NCBI GenBank assembly: GCA_000507305.1
Contig: DF240460.1
Span: forward strand, 1-64,000
DNA: 64,000 bases
Source: Breviolum minutum Mf 1.05b.01
Lineage: Eukaryota > Sar > Dinophyceae > Suessiales > Symbiodiniaceae
Reading direction: 5' to 3'
The notes beneath the pieces were generated by a model. That model was not told the DNA's origin. It was given only the letters and a program-made list of their open reading frames with translations, and ran no database searches. This document shows, piece by piece, positions 18,306 through 27,690 of the stretch (the stretch's first letter is position 1; each line of letters begins with the position of its first letter). The translations under genes were made by a program, and so were the position numbers.

Positions 18306-18534
18306 GTCTAGATTCGACGTTTTGGGGTGCCTAAGAGGTGCAAGTTGGTATCAGAGTAGTCTAGAGCATTCTAGAGCACTATACCGGTAGTCTGACTATA
18401 GCATACTATAATTATGATAATATAATCTTCCTTATATCGCCTTTCTCATCAGCTTGGAAACATGTTTTTCCAAAGTCAAGATTGCTTCTGAAGTGTGACA
18501 TTTAAAGTTTTTATGACAATGGTACTGAAGGCAT

Positions 18535-18668
18535 CGAACAGATTTGATTGCTCTGGCCAGGGCTGAAGCAGATCAGAAGCATGAACAGTTCTTTTTACCT
18601 TCCCGTATCGAGCGGGTGCGCCGTGATGGTGGAGATCGGGTCACGAGATTGGGGTTGTTGGAGTTTAA
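18535..18668 (+). CDS. Coding island, unknown protein
   Basis: Reads RTDLIALARAEADQKHEQFF, LPSRIERVRRDGGDRVTRLG, LLEFKWWYGWG. Charged first half and basic middle. The distal part runs into a GGGGATGTTGGGGGTATG / CCCCCA hairpin near 18680, so the donor is probably before it, for example GAGCG|GTGCGC. Confidence 0.55.
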
Positions 18669-18779
18669 GTGGTGGTATGGTTGGGGGATGTTGGGGGTAT
18701 GTATCCCCCACCCATGATGCCAGTGAAATCAAGATCAATCATGAATGATCTGTTGATTTCTAGTAGAGGTCCTTCATGA

Positions 18780-18880
18780 AATCTTCACGTTTCCTTTGGC
18801 ATGTGGGGCTATGTTTATCTTATGAGGAGGATTTTTTGACTTTCATGCAAGCATTGAAAGCATGGATCGATGGGTGCTGA
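18780..18880 (+). CDS. Candidate exon
   Basis: Reads RFLWHVGLCLSYEEDFLTFM then QALKAWIDG and ends GATGG|GTGCTG. Good codon texture; the acceptor is not resolved. Confidence 0.5.
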
Positions 18881-18904
18881 ATGGCACATATAGACAAACA
18901 CGGT

Positions 18905-19206
18905 AGGCAGCAGACAATTCGTGCAAGGTAAAGTACTTCCATTCACAGTGCAACAGACCCAAAATATTGGTCCTGGATATCAGGAGACATGAAGGGCACC
19001 GGATAGCTTTCCCAGGCAACATGGATGTGGAACTCGTACCAAGCATATTGAAACTGTTTCTTCTGAGGGCTCCCTTCGTCGGTACCTCCAGGCCTTTACC
19101 TTCTCAGTGTGGTCGCGAATGGACAAGGGCATCTCTACACAAATCCGTGTTGAATGGGATTGTTGGAGTCTCAGTTGACGTTGTGAAAGGCCGCATTCAT
19201 CAATGA
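18905..19206 (+). CDS. Coding island, unknown protein
   Basis: 18905-19000 is open in a frame reading VGSRQFVQGKVLPFTVQQTQ NIGPGYQET. From 18970 another frame reads RRHEGHRIAFPGNMDVELVP, SILKLFLLRAPFVGTSRPLP, SQCGREWTRASLHKSVLNGI, VGVSVDVVKGRIHQ to TGA. An overlapping third frame at 19090-19190 (FSVWSRMDKGISTQIRVEWD) is also open. The 79-codon frame is preferred. Confidence 0.5.
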
Positions 19207-19302
19207 GAAAAAAGAGACGAGAATCTGAAAGTTCTTAAGGATAAGTCTCAGGATAATGGAGGTTTTTTCAGGTCACATTGAGATTCCAAAGTGCCTTGCC
19301 AT

Positions 19303-19631
19303 GGTTTGATGGTTTCGTTTTCCACGCTCCAAGGTCATTCGTCCCAAGAATCCACATTGGACCTCAAACGGCAAGGGGGCCTTTGTGAATCAAGGGTGGA
19401 GATTGGATATTTCCATGCCATGTGTTTTTGTTGGTTCCCTTTTTGGTTGTGTAACCCCCTCAGGAACTTGCCCTACCATTGCAACATGACTTGAAGATCT
19501 TGAAGGAAGCACTCAAAAGGCCAACGAACCAAGCTGCCTTTTTGCTGAGGATGGTGGAAGAAGGTTTGGATGTGCTGCCAATCGATGCTTCTTTTCGCAT
19601 CATCCGCAAGCAACAGGAGCCGAAGATCTAA
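19303..19631 (+). CDS. Last two exons of a gene
   Basis: About 19303-19400 reads SFSTLQGHSSQESTLDLKRQ GGLCESRVEIG. The terminal exon 19464-19631 follows ACCCCCTCAG and reads ELALPLQHDLKILKEALKRP, TNQAAFLLRMVEEGLDVLPI, DASFRIIRKQQEPKI, stopping at TAA 19629-19631. The terminal exon has only one sensible frame and a clear helical, charged pattern. AT-rich noncoding DNA follows, so this is one of the firmer gene ends. Confidence 0.7.
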
Positions 19632-20019
19632 AAATCCTGAGAAGTGTGTTGATTTGAGTATTGTAAATATCAGAATATCTTTGCAAATGCTTGTGAAATT
19701 TATTTGATAATTGATGGTTTATGATGGTTTATGCTATAATGCTATTAGTGCTCGTTTCATGAGGACGACCACATGCGATTGCGATATGAAGAAGTACGAG
19801 AACTCAGGCGGGGGGCGGAGAACAATCTGTGACGATGTGCACACGTGACGTTCGAGTTCGTTTGGGTCAGAGGACAATTTTGATCGCTGATCACTGACCG
19901 CCCCTCAGGCATTTGTACGAGCATGTATAGGCATTCACAAAGCTTGAGAACCTATGTATGATTTTGGAATACTTATAACTGCCTCATCTTTCATCATCTA
20001 TGAGCATTTCTAAGTAAAG

Positions 20020-20196
20020 TTTGGCCCAATTTCCTCCACAAAAAACACCCATGTCTTTGAGCAAACCATTTCCAGCCGTGGTCTCCAAGATGCCGTCTCC
20101 AGGAATGAGAAGCGTCGCCGTGTGTGGCATTGGATCGATAAGGGTGGAGCAGATATTCCTCCACGACCGATGAAGGCAAGAGTCTCCAAGGGTTGA
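20020..20196 (+). CDS. Exon, possibly terminal, basic protein
   Basis: After TAAGTAAAG the frame reads FGPISSTKNTHVFEQTISSR, GLQDAVSRNEKRRRVWHWID, KGGADIPPRPMKARVSKG and stops at TGA 20194-20196. The NEKRRR cluster could be a nuclear localisation signal. Three minus-strand open frames over it are shadows. A donor-like AAGG|GTTGAT overlaps the stop. Confidence 0.6.
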   Translation, partial: FGPISSTKNTHVFEQTISSRGLQDAVSRNEKRRRVWHWIDKGGADIPPRPMKARVSKG

Positions 20197-20217
20197 TTGG
20201 ACCCCACTGGGTGAAGT

Positions 20218-20278
20218 CTGGGATATCACCACCCCCTTATATATGAAATATCCAGGGGGTGGTCGGGTGAGAAATATC
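20218..20278. repeat. Short inverted repeat with CCACCCCCT arms
   Basis: GATATCACCACCCCCTTATA pairs with the CCAGGGGGTGGTCGGGTGAGAAATATC side around TATGAAATATCC. Confidence 0.55.
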
Positions 20279-20327
20279 TAGAACAGGGGGTTGATGTCTG
20301 GATCATAAATGTTGGTTAATTGTATGG

Positions 20328-20432
20328 TACCCTCCAGGGAACAAGTCGTCCATATCCCACCAAGCGGGAAAGCCGGAAAATCATCGACTCAAAATTGCAG
20401 TTTACGGGATATCTTACTTACCAGGAGGGTAT
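20328..20432. repeat. TACCCTCCAGGGAACTAACA-family element, copy 2
   Basis: TACCCTCCAGGGAACAAGTC near 20329 pairs with ACTTACCAGGAGGGTATC near 20415. The middle GGGAAAGCCGGAAAATCATCGACTCAAAA closely matches the element at 7430. Confidence 0.7.
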
Positions 20433-20605
20433 CTTCATTTTGATTGTGAGATACCAAGCCCCTAAAAATTGCAATCCGAAATGTTTTACTCGGCTGTCAT
20501 GAGGGTTTGTATTTCTCGTGGTTTGTCAACAGCTTGCTCAGCACAGACATATCGGCCAGAATTCATGAATAGGAAGACTTAAAGCTTAAAGGTGTTTGCT
20601 TCCAG

Positions 20606-20671
20606 AAGTGGGTGGGCCACCGAAAACTGTCACGTGGCAGCTGTGGTGTGCGGGAGTCTTCTTTCGAATAG
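20606..20671 (+). CDS. Short exon, frame ambiguous
   Basis: Between TTGCTTCCAG| and GAATAG|GTGTTAGG. One frame reads KWVGHRKLSRGSCGVRESSF E* and another GWATENCHVAAVVCGSLLSN, the latter running through to the donor. Either is plausible. Confidence 0.4.
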   Translation, partial: KWVGHRKLSRGSCGVRESSFE

Positions 20672-20856
20672 GTGTTAGGTAACACGGTGGCTCTCCTGGG
20701 TTGTCCTTGCATAGCTCCTGATACAGAAGTCAGATTGTGTAACTACATTTATAGTAATAGTACAAAAAGTGTACAGCATTCATATGAACGATGGTTGAAT
20801 CTGAGGCGCAGTTTTGTTTTGGCAGTTAAAGACTGAAGGCTTAAGGCTTAAGACAG

Positions 20857-20990
20857 ACCGCACCTACACCCATCATCAGGATATGAAAGAATTGAAGGAA
20901 CAAAAAGGTGCCTTTGGGCTGGAAGGGCAATGAATTATGTGACACAACGCCTCTGAAAATTGCAATAAAAGCAGAAGTGAATACAGGGGT
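20857..20990 (+). CDS. Two short candidate exons
   Basis: After TTAAGACAG the frame reads RTYTHHQDMKELKEQKGAFG LEGQ before TGA at 20931. Then 20940-20988 reads TTPLKIAIKAEVNT up to the left edge of an inverted-repeat element (ACAGGG|GTCATT). Good codon texture in both. Confidence 0.5.
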
Positions 20991-21111
20991 CATTAAATTA
21001 TATACCCATATTGTGGGGAATTAAACAACACAAATCTATGGTAATTTTGAGGGAGTTCCCTTACAATAGTGCACTGTTTGGGTTGGTAATATAATGACCC
21101 CTGCAATATGT
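20979..21111 (+). mobile_element. Introner-like element, AATGACCCCTG family, copy 1
   Basis: CAGGGGTCATTAAATTATA on the left and AATATAATGACCCCTG on the right are inverted. The core contains GGTAATTTTGAGGGAGTTCC and GCACTGTTTGGGTTGG. Coding-like sequence lies on both sides (TTPLKIAIKAEVNT before, LAAIAQNILVQLCLLRS after). Confidence 0.65.
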
Positions 21112-21114
21112 TGG

Positions 21115-21175
21115 CAGCCATTGCGCAAAACATTCTTGTACAGCTTTGTCTCTTGAGATCCTGAAATTCATGAAA
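21115..21175 (+). CDS. Short candidate exon after an element
   Basis: Reads LAAIAQNILVQLCLLRS after TATGTTGGCAG-like sequence. It is short, and the minus-strand frame over it is also open, so confidence is low. Confidence 0.3.
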
Positions 21176-21620
21176 TCCATGAGAGGAAAGTGACCCTTGA
21201 TACAAGCATGGTTGTGAATAAAAAAGCCAAGTGTTTTCTTGAAAGTACTTTGATGAACTCTGAGACTTTCCACAAATTTAGTTGAATTTGCCTGCCAACA
21301 ATTGCCACAAACTGATTTGGTGCACCTCACTTGATGACTTCATATTACCTTAAACTTGAAGAGCTTTATTTATTGAAGAGACAGCAAGGCTACAGCCGCT
21401 TCTTAGCTTGTAGAATGCTTGCAGAATTCCGGTTTTCAGTCCAGTAAGCAAACAGATCATGTATGCATGTACTACAGTATATATTTGGGTGAATTATGCC
21501 CAAAAGCTAATGTAGTCAAGAATCCTTCCAAGATGTTCTTAGTTCAGAAATTGTGAAATATCAACAATTATACATACATTTTATCATACAAAACTCACCC
21601 CGAGACTGAGAGGAATCCGA

Positions 21621-21993
21621 ACGAAATGTTTGGAAATGGGAATGACCGGTGGCTTCTCAGGATGGGCTTACATGTCCTTTATCTTGGAGATTGAAGTGTT
21701 GAACTCAGCTTTTGGAAGGATCTCTACAGGACTCACCGGTTTAACAAACCAATTCGGAAGACTTGAAGATGTTTTTTTTTCTTTTTTACCACCAAGGTAT
21801 TTCAAAAAGATATGAAGATATTCAATGTCAGCTAGATGTCAATGAAGAACCCTGCCAGCTCTTTGGTCATGATGAATTGCTGTACTACCGTCATCACCCA
21901 TCAAGTGGAATAAGGCTCAAAAAAATGCCACGTCCAGCAAGTCGAAAAGCGGTTTTGAACACCAGAAATCTGATATTTCCATATTCGCTTCAG
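21621..21993 (+). CDS. Two exons, unknown protein
   Basis: Exon 1 (about 21621-21770) reads MGMTGGFSGWAYMSFILEIE, VLNSAFGRISTGLTGLTNQF, GRLED; glycine-rich and hydrophobic. Exon 2 (21797-21993) reads ISKRYEDIQCQLDVNEEPCQ, LFGHDELLYYRHHPSSGIRL, KKMPRPASRKAVLNTRNLIF PYSLQ and ends CTTCAG|GTTTAG. Between them is GTTTTTTTTTC...CACCAAG, 26 nt, which would break phase by one base; a miscounted T run is possible. Confidence 0.6.
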
Positions 21994-22411
21994 GTTTAGT
22001 AGGCCTAAGACAGGTGTTGCCATCTTTTCCATGGCCCATGGGTATCACTGGGTATCTGTCTCAGCATTCAAACAAAAACCAAGGAGCACGATCCCAACAA
22101 GAGGGTCACATCCGAGAAAGATGATGCTTATGAGGAGCATGGGGTGAATGTTTCAGTGCCTTGTGGTAGGTTGTAAACATATGTAAACATGAACTATCAT
22201 GAACTAAGTAACTAGGTTTGATAACCTATGATAAACTCCAATTCTTGACCTATATTCTCTACAGGAAATGTCTGGACACTTACCTAAATCTAACAAAATG
22301 TTCAATCCGCCATGAAGGCAGGTTAATTTTTCCCCCTTGACTTGACAGCAGGAGCCTTTTTTTTGGGTGCTCCTAGTACTTGATCCTTATTGTGAGTGGT
22401 GATATGCTTAG

Positions 22412-22475
22412 GTGCAGGCTACATGCGGTTCCCAGGACACCGCTGCGATTTCATCAGATGCTGCAGCGAAAGAGA
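22412..22475 (+). CDS. Short exon, alanine-rich
   Basis: Between ATGCTTAG| and GAGAAG|GTGGGG. Reads VQATCGSQDTAAISSDAAAK EK. An alternative frame (YMRFPGHRCDFIRCCSEREG) is also open. Confidence 0.45.
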
Positions 22476-22734
22476 AGGTGGGGAAACCCATCAGACTGGG
22501 AAGATACTGGTACTGTAATCAAAATGCAGGGCTGACAAGCGTGAGTTCCTGGATGGTTGATATTTCAACGAACCAAGCATTCATGACTTTCAAAAAAGAG
22601 TCAGGTTTATTTACCTTTCAAATTAATAGTGCATGTCATTGCGCCATAGCTGCCATAGCACTATACATCATTGTCATATCATTTCCATGAACGTTCTTTC
22701 TCGCGAGGCAGTTGGTGACACACGTGCCAATGCA

Positions 22735-23063
22735 AAGCTGCAGGCAGGGTTTGCTGGGTTGCTACCTTGCATCCATCATTCCTCGTCAACGACGGATCTG
22801 CAGAGGTCTTCTATGGATTGGCCAAGAATTCCAAGCCGGCACGTCCCAAGGTGTCAGACGCCTCAATTTCTGACCATGAGACTGTTTGTTGATAGACAAC
22901 GTATCCATTTGTTGATATGGTTCATGCATTGGGAATATTCCCCGTTCAGTGCCTTTTTTTTTTGTGGGGGGGAGGATTTTTTTGGCATCCGAATCATGTC
23001 AGAGATGCATTTGTCTTGCCAAGGCTCGAAATCTCCAAGCCACGTTATGATTACTACGTTCAG
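22735..23063 (+). CDS. Two candidate exons
   Basis: About 22735-22857 reads GRVCWVATLHPSFLVNDGSA then EVFYGLAKNSKPARPK and ends CCCAAG|GTGTCA. About 22980-23063 reads HPNHVRDAFVLPRLEISKPR YDYYVQ and ends TTCAG|GTAATT. Other frames are open in the first island, and a poly-T/G intron lies between them. No family was recognised. Confidence 0.55.
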
Positions 23064-23202
23064 GTAATTGGGTGGAGATATGATTGCTGGCTGATCATGG
23101 GTGGGTGGGCAGTTGGGTTGGAATACGTTGTCTATTGTCAGAGATGGTGAAAGTTGAAAGTGGGTGTTTTTGAAGTGAGGGAACTTCGTCCGCTTATCCC
23201 GT

Positions 23203-23514
23203 GTGGTTGCAACAAGTGGGGATATTGCAATAATTAGTGTCTGCAAGATTGCGAAGATTGGGACTTCCTGGGATTTGTTCAGGAAAGGAAACCATCCTGG
23301 AAAACGGTCAAGAAGACTGAGAATTTTCCTGGGACATAAACAGCCATTGGATGAAGATGAATCTGTGGCAACCCGGTTGACCCAGTTGACTATTTCCCTT
23401 GCATTTCCAGGACCAAGACATCATTGGTGCAGGGGAATTTACCTTGACGACGTCATCTTTGGGAGAAGGCACATACCTCAGGGAGGATTTGGCTTGCCCA
23501 GACCAGCTGGCTGA
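23203..23514 (+). CDS. Long coding island, unknown protein
   Basis: Open for 104 codons. It reads TSGDIAIISVCKIAKIGTSW, DLFRKGNHPGKRSRRLRIFL, GHKQPLDEDESVATRLTQLT, ISLAFPGPRHHWCRGIYLDD, VIFGRRHIPQGGFGLPRPAG then TGA. It has a basic patch in the middle and a glycine-rich end. It may be more than one exon joined by chance, but it is among the longest open frames outside repeats. No family was recognised. Confidence 0.6.
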   Translation: MVATSGDIAIISVCKIAKIGTSWDLFRKGNHPGKRSRRLRIFLGHKQPLDEDESVATRLTQLTISLAFPGPRHHWCRGIYLDDVIFGRRHIPQGGFGLPRPAG

Positions 23515-24027
23515 GGGTCAGGTTTTTTGTTTTTTTTGTTGCTAGAAGTCATGGAGATCGACTTTGGGGACTCATGCCTATATTGGGTTGTCCCCCTGCC
23601 CCAGTAAGAGTCACCACCAGGATTCTTTATTTTTAGTAAGGGATCCCATAAACCCTCATTTTCACTGTTACTCGGAGGGGATGGGAGGGGGAGAACCCAA
23701 TATATACTCGTAAATAACTCAAATTCTATGGCTCGTGTTTGACTTCATTTCAGGATGGCTCATGTTGCGCATTGTGATTTCTTTGGTTCAGTATCAATAC
23801 CGAGTTATTCATGTCCAAGTTGTGGACACAAACGCAACCATAGTGTTTCCTTTAGGCTTGATACATGCCGATAGCATCATAATATAGCAATATATAGCAA
23901 AATATGCCGTAATCAGTAATTATAATGTAAAATCTAAGTATCTATCTACGATATATACGCTTTTACATACTGTATCTAACAAAGTTGGTACATATGTATT
24001 TGATTGTATTTGTATCCAAGATTTCAG

Positions 24028-24212
24028 CTGGAGGCACGAGATTGCTTCAAGTGAGTGAGAGCCCCACTTGTGTCATGGGCAGTCAGGACAACAAGAAGCA
24101 AAGGCTTCCTCCACTCCAGACCAAAGCCTGTTTCCTCAGACTTTTTGGATGTGGGAACTTGACCAAGTCAAAGTGTATTGGGGCTTATAAGCTGAGGTGT
24201 TTGTTCTTCTTG
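24028..24212 (+). CDS. Exon, cysteine-containing
   Basis: After GATTTCAG the frame reads AGGTRLLQVSESPTCVMGSQ, DNKKQRLPPLQTKACFLRLF, GCGNLTKSKCIGAYKLR. Codons mostly end in G/C. The open frame continues into AT-rich sequence and the donor is unclear. Confidence 0.55.
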
Positions 24213-24384
24213 TTTCGAAACATATACATGTATTTGGTTGTAGAATTTCTTCAAGAAATACATTGAACATTTGATTCCTTGATTTGTATCTACTTCAAGT
24301 TTTCAGAGTCACTCAGCAAGCAGCACTTGCAGATGGATTGCTAATAGAGTAGCGTTTTGATTGGATTGTCTCATCTGCATGCAT

Positions 24385-24482
24385 GCTCAACAGCTGTTTG
24401 CAAGAGCAAGAGCAGTCGAAATCACAGCTGGGCTTGACGATGCGTGCTGCTTTGACTTCGTATGTGGCAACTCTATACTTTC
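24385..24482 (+). CDS. Candidate exon
   Basis: Reads QLFARARAVEITAGLDDACC FDFVCGNSILSQ. Acidic and well formed. It is followed by AT-rich repeats of GTATGTA type. Confidence 0.5.
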
Positions 24483-24670
24483 GCAGACACTACTCACAGC
24501 TACACACTACAAATCTTCATAGTATGTATTGTATGACTATGTAGCATTATGTAGAGATTATTATACATTCCTTGTGCTTCTAGTTCTAGTGTATATTGAA
24601 GCAATCTTGTGAAAGGATCCCTCAATAGCACGGGTGTCATTCACCTTTTTTCCTTTCCTGACTCCTTTAG

Positions 24671-24740
24671 ACTGGCAAACGTCGGGATGACTAATGAGGG
24701 TCATTTCTTTCATGGCTCGTGTGCAACCCAAGCAGACTGG
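24671..24740 (+). CDS. Internal exon with consensus donor
   Basis: Bounded by TCCTTTAG| and GACTGG|GTATGT. Reads LANVGMTNEGHFFHGSCATQ ADW, with the first base completing a codon. The overlapping minus-strand frame is a shadow. Confidence 0.6.
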
Positions 24741-24842
24741 GTATGTTTTAAGGTGCAGCACAAATGATACCAGTTTGGAAGCTCAAAACTAGGGGAGCAA
24801 AAGTGGTGCTTTTGGTGGTTTCAGTGTGTTTTTTCTGTTTTA

Positions 24843-25065
24843 TTCTGAAGCTCCATTTCAACTCCAGAAATTTGGAATCAAAAAGTCTCATGAATTACTT
24901 GTTGCAACTTCAACCAAAGGGGCTTACCGGCTTACCCTACATCAGGAGGCGGGTGGCGCCTCAGCCACGAGTGGTGGCTCAGACAAGAGCCCCACGGCCA
25001 GTGGCCTTTTAAGCCCCGCTGCAACGTCCGTGACAACCAACAACGTCCAGAGATCCAGGGTTTAG
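24843..25065 (+). CDS. Exon, Ser/Gly/Thr-rich C-terminus
   Basis: One frame reads APFQLQKFGIKKSHELLVAT, STKGAYRLTLHQEAGGASAT, SGGSDKSPTASGLLSPAATS, VTTNNVQRSR before TAG; this looks like a disordered tail. Another (LHFNSRNLESKSLMNYLLQL, QPKGLTGLPYIRRRVAPQPR) is open to 25012. The first is longer and preferred. Confidence 0.5.
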
Positions 25066-25315
25066 GGATGGGGAGCTGGGGATATGTTGGGGATATGTTG
25101 GTATGGTGAATGCTTGGTTTAGTTGGTTTTAATAGTTTTGAGAAGAACATCACAGAACTTGAACACATTTTGAGCAAATCAGAGTTGAAACACCTCAGGA
25201 TGGTTTGAGGATGGTTCTATAGCGGATATTTGTGGATGTCAGGGTCTGCGTTTTTCTGGATGAATTCCGAGTATGCCTGATCTTGATTCTTTATGGCAAA
25301 CTGGGGCTGTTTCAG

Positions 25316-25520
25316 TCATTCGGCATTCAAATTGCCCTTGAAATGTTCCAACTCCAGTTCGACCGCGAGATGAGGTCGCAAGCAAAGTGAGCAATCAGCA
25401 GCAAACATGGGTTCCGGCAGAAGATGATTTTGCACCTTGGTTGGAGAAAAGGGTGGTTAAGTTGAGATCTTTATTTTTTATGCCTTGGTTGATTTACAAA
25501 TCTTCCGAGATTCCGTTACC
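25316..25520 (+). CDS. Coding island, frame changes near 25372
   Basis: After GCTGTTTCAG the frame reads SFGIQIALEMFQLQFDREM (25316-25372), ending ATGAG|GTCGCA. A second frame reads DEVASKVSNQQQTWVPAEDD then FAPWLEKRVVKLRSLFFMPW (25370-25545). The two overlap by a few codons, so an unresolved short intron lies between them. Confidence 0.5.
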
Positions 25521-25775
25521 TACTGGAAATAGCAAAAGTTTGCCATGAGTGGTTTACTAGAGGTAGCAGCCCGCAATGACATGCTATGTTATCAACCAGC
25601 CAAGTCAGATGAAAGCTTGTTTTCCATATGTATATGTCCAAGTGATCTCATGATTTCATCCATGTAAGTACAGCATACAGAAATGAAGAGTTGCTGGCCA
25701 TAGGAAACGGATGGAACTTCAAAGGAGTGTTACTGGGTGGTTTGCGTTTGGAGCCTTTGAGCTCTGATAGTTAGG

Positions 25776-26075
25776 AGTTAGGAAATCGCCGATTGTTGTT
25801 TTTTCCTTGGAGATTCTGCAGGGTGTCATTAAATGGGACCCTAAATTTTAGGGGAAGAAAAAACAATAGAAAACTATATGGTAATTTTATTTTACAGGAT
25901 TCTCTTATAACAATGCATTGTTTGGGTTGGTGATATAATGATCCCTGTTCTGCTAGTGAATCTCCAAGACTTCCTCCACACGCTGCAGGCACGTGTGCAA
26001 CTAGAGACTTTTTTGCCACTGCCCGGGGTCTCCGGAAGGGTCGCTGTTTGGAAGATCTTGGATTCTGTAGTTATA
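25776..26075 (+). CDS. Two exons joined exactly across an element intron
   Basis: The exon ending at 25822 reads KSPIVVFSLEILQ plus one base (CTGCAGG|GTGTCATT). The exon from 25957 (after TCTGCTAG|) completes the codon to V and reads NLQDFLHTLQARVQLETFLP, LPGVSGRVAVWKILDS. GT and AG are both canonical and phase fits exactly. The second exon has high G/C at third positions and a leucine-rich helical pattern. This is one of the best examples of an element acting as an intron. Confidence 0.65.
25823..25956 (+). mobile_element. Introner-like element, AATGACCCCTG family, copy 2
   Basis: The 134-nt intron starts GTGTCATTAAATGGGACC and ends AATGATCCCTGTTCTGCTAG. It shares CAATAGAAAACTATATGG, CAATGCATTGTTTGGGTTGG and the arms with copies at 10655 and 20979. 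ATTCTGCAG before and TTCTGCTAG at the end look like a target-site duplication whose right copy supplies the AG. Confidence 0.75.
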
Positions 26076-26212
26076 CGATGTGAGCAATGAAAGACCCTAG
26101 TTGTTTAGGGTATATAGGGGATTATACTACACAGTTGTATGGGGACTATAATAAACCAATCTAAGGATAATTGTAAACAACCAGTATAATGGAAAGCAAT
26201 ATATTTTTTTGC

Positions 26213-26629
26213 GTGGCTCATGTTATCACAAACAATATTGTGCTCAACATTCCCCCAAAACCAGGCATAAAAGCCAATGGTTTTGGGGGGACATCAATGG
26301 AAACCAACTCTAAACGCAAACTTGCAGACAAGTACAAGTATCTCAAAGAGATGGTAAACACAAATGTAAACACTCGGAAACAATATGAAAAGAGGTGTTT
26401 CCCAAAAAGATTGTAATCTCCGTTTCCATGATCAGATTGTTAGGTTTGGAACCTCCTACTTTTGATGGAACCACTCCAACACCTTGGAGCGTAAGGCTCA
26501 TGCCCTTCAAGACCAATGCGGCGGCCAATGCTGGGCTGTTGACCATCTCACCCTACGAAGTCAATACGCCCGAACGGAGGGAAGCTGCACGGCGAGCCAT
26601 CATGATGCCGGAGCCGAAAGTGGGTGAAA
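26213..26629 (+). CDS. Two exons, unknown protein
   Basis: Exon 26213-26353 reads AHVITNNIVLNIPPKPGIKA, NGFGGTSMETNSKRKLADKY KYLKEM and ends GAGATG|GTAAAC. Exon 26444-26629 (after GATTGTTAG|) reads LEPPTFDGTTPTPWSVRLMP, FKTNAAANAGLLTISPYEVN, TPERREAARRAIMMPEPK and ends CCGAAA|GTGGGT. The intron is 90 nt. The second exon is unambiguous in frame. No family was recognised. A CCCCCAAAACC/GGTTTTGGGGGG hairpin lies within the first exon, which makes its middle part less certain. Confidence 0.6.
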
Positions 26630-27099
26630 CGGGTTGAAGAGGTTGGATAGTTGGATAGTAATGCTTGGAAGGAGATGGTCAACATGATGGAATGATATGT
26701 GGAATATATGGAATCACATGGAATCACTGTATGCTTCAAAGACCAAGACCAATTGACTCCCCCACATGAATGCAAAGACAACCAGTTGAAAGTAGTAGTC
26801 TTCGGCCACAATTTTTTGTCCAATTTTCCAGGGGCAAGCTGTTGTTCTTGAGCCTCTAAATTCTGGAATCTATAGATAGGATACATAGTCGTTACTGCAA
26901 AAAACATATACGTGTATATTATATATATATATATTCATTTTCATATATGATATTTGAATATGTTTGATTTTAAACTCAGAGATCCACGACCGGCTAAAAA
27001 AAGTATTAGCTATTCGATGTTGAGACAAGGAGTTTCTGCCAACATCAGTGCTTGCACCCATTTATATATGCCCAGTCAAAATTTGGTTTTACCATATTA

Positions 27100-27285
27100 A
27101 AAGATGTAAGACACATCCTTCAGCTGGTCCAACTCGTGAGGATGTCTTCCTTTCAAGGGATTTGGTGCCTGAATTGGTGCCCAGTTGCAAGGTGTGGGTT
27201 TATCATCCGCAGTCGTTTTTTTGGAGCAGATTGGATTTCGATTCTGAGTGGATGCATAGTATCAAGAACTCTTTTTCTTAGTTTT
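27100..27285 (+). CDS. Candidate exon
   Basis: Reads PSAGPTREDVFLSRDLVPEL VPSCK, then either a donor (TTGCAAG|GTGTGG, 27196) or continuing VWVYHPQSFFWSRLDFDSEW MHS. The first part is clearly coding-like. Confidence 0.5.
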
Positions 27286-27356
27286 AGCAGTTTAGAATTC
27301 AAATTTGGGGACAACATATTGGTCAAGTTGATATATGTTGATACCTTTTTTCACAG

Positions 27357-27472
27357 TGGTTTGCCGTGCCAGTAGTTCCTGGAAGGTGGCTACCACAGCT
27401 GATCTTCTGAGTACACTATCGGCCAGAGCGCTAGGGGAAGTTCTGGCCGTCTGGTACGAGCAAAGTCAATGA
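27357..27472 (+). CDS. Candidate exon
   Basis: After TTTTTTCACAG the frame reads VVCRASSSWKVATTADLLST LSARALGEVLAVWYEQSQ and meets TGA at 27470. Helical, alanine/leucine-rich and with a single sensible frame. Confidence 0.6.
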
Positions 27473-27575
27473 ATGACATAGGCTGATTGAAGATATGGCA
27501 GTTTCCAAAAAGTGCTGGAATGGAAACCTATTATCTGTACATATGCGTATTTATATATATATATAGATCAAATAT

Positions 27576-27690
27576 TGGATACTCATACTGTTGGTGGAAA
27601 AAAATCCTGCACCACCTGGGATGTGTAAAACCTTATAAACATTGGGATATCGACCATATCAACTGGTTAGCGGATTTCTCATCAACGGTG
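27576..27690. repeat. GTTGATGGAAGAAATCCTGC family element, degenerate copy
   Basis: Starts ACTGTTGGTGGAAAAAAATCC, contains CACCACCTGGGATGT and ends GATTTCTCATCAACGGT. Related to copies near 37763, 46730, 53556 and 62770. Confidence 0.65.

Noticed and set aside
19984..20232. Three overlapping minus-strand frames
   Set aside because: Shadows of the + exon 20020-20196, which has a clear acceptor and a basic, well-formed product.
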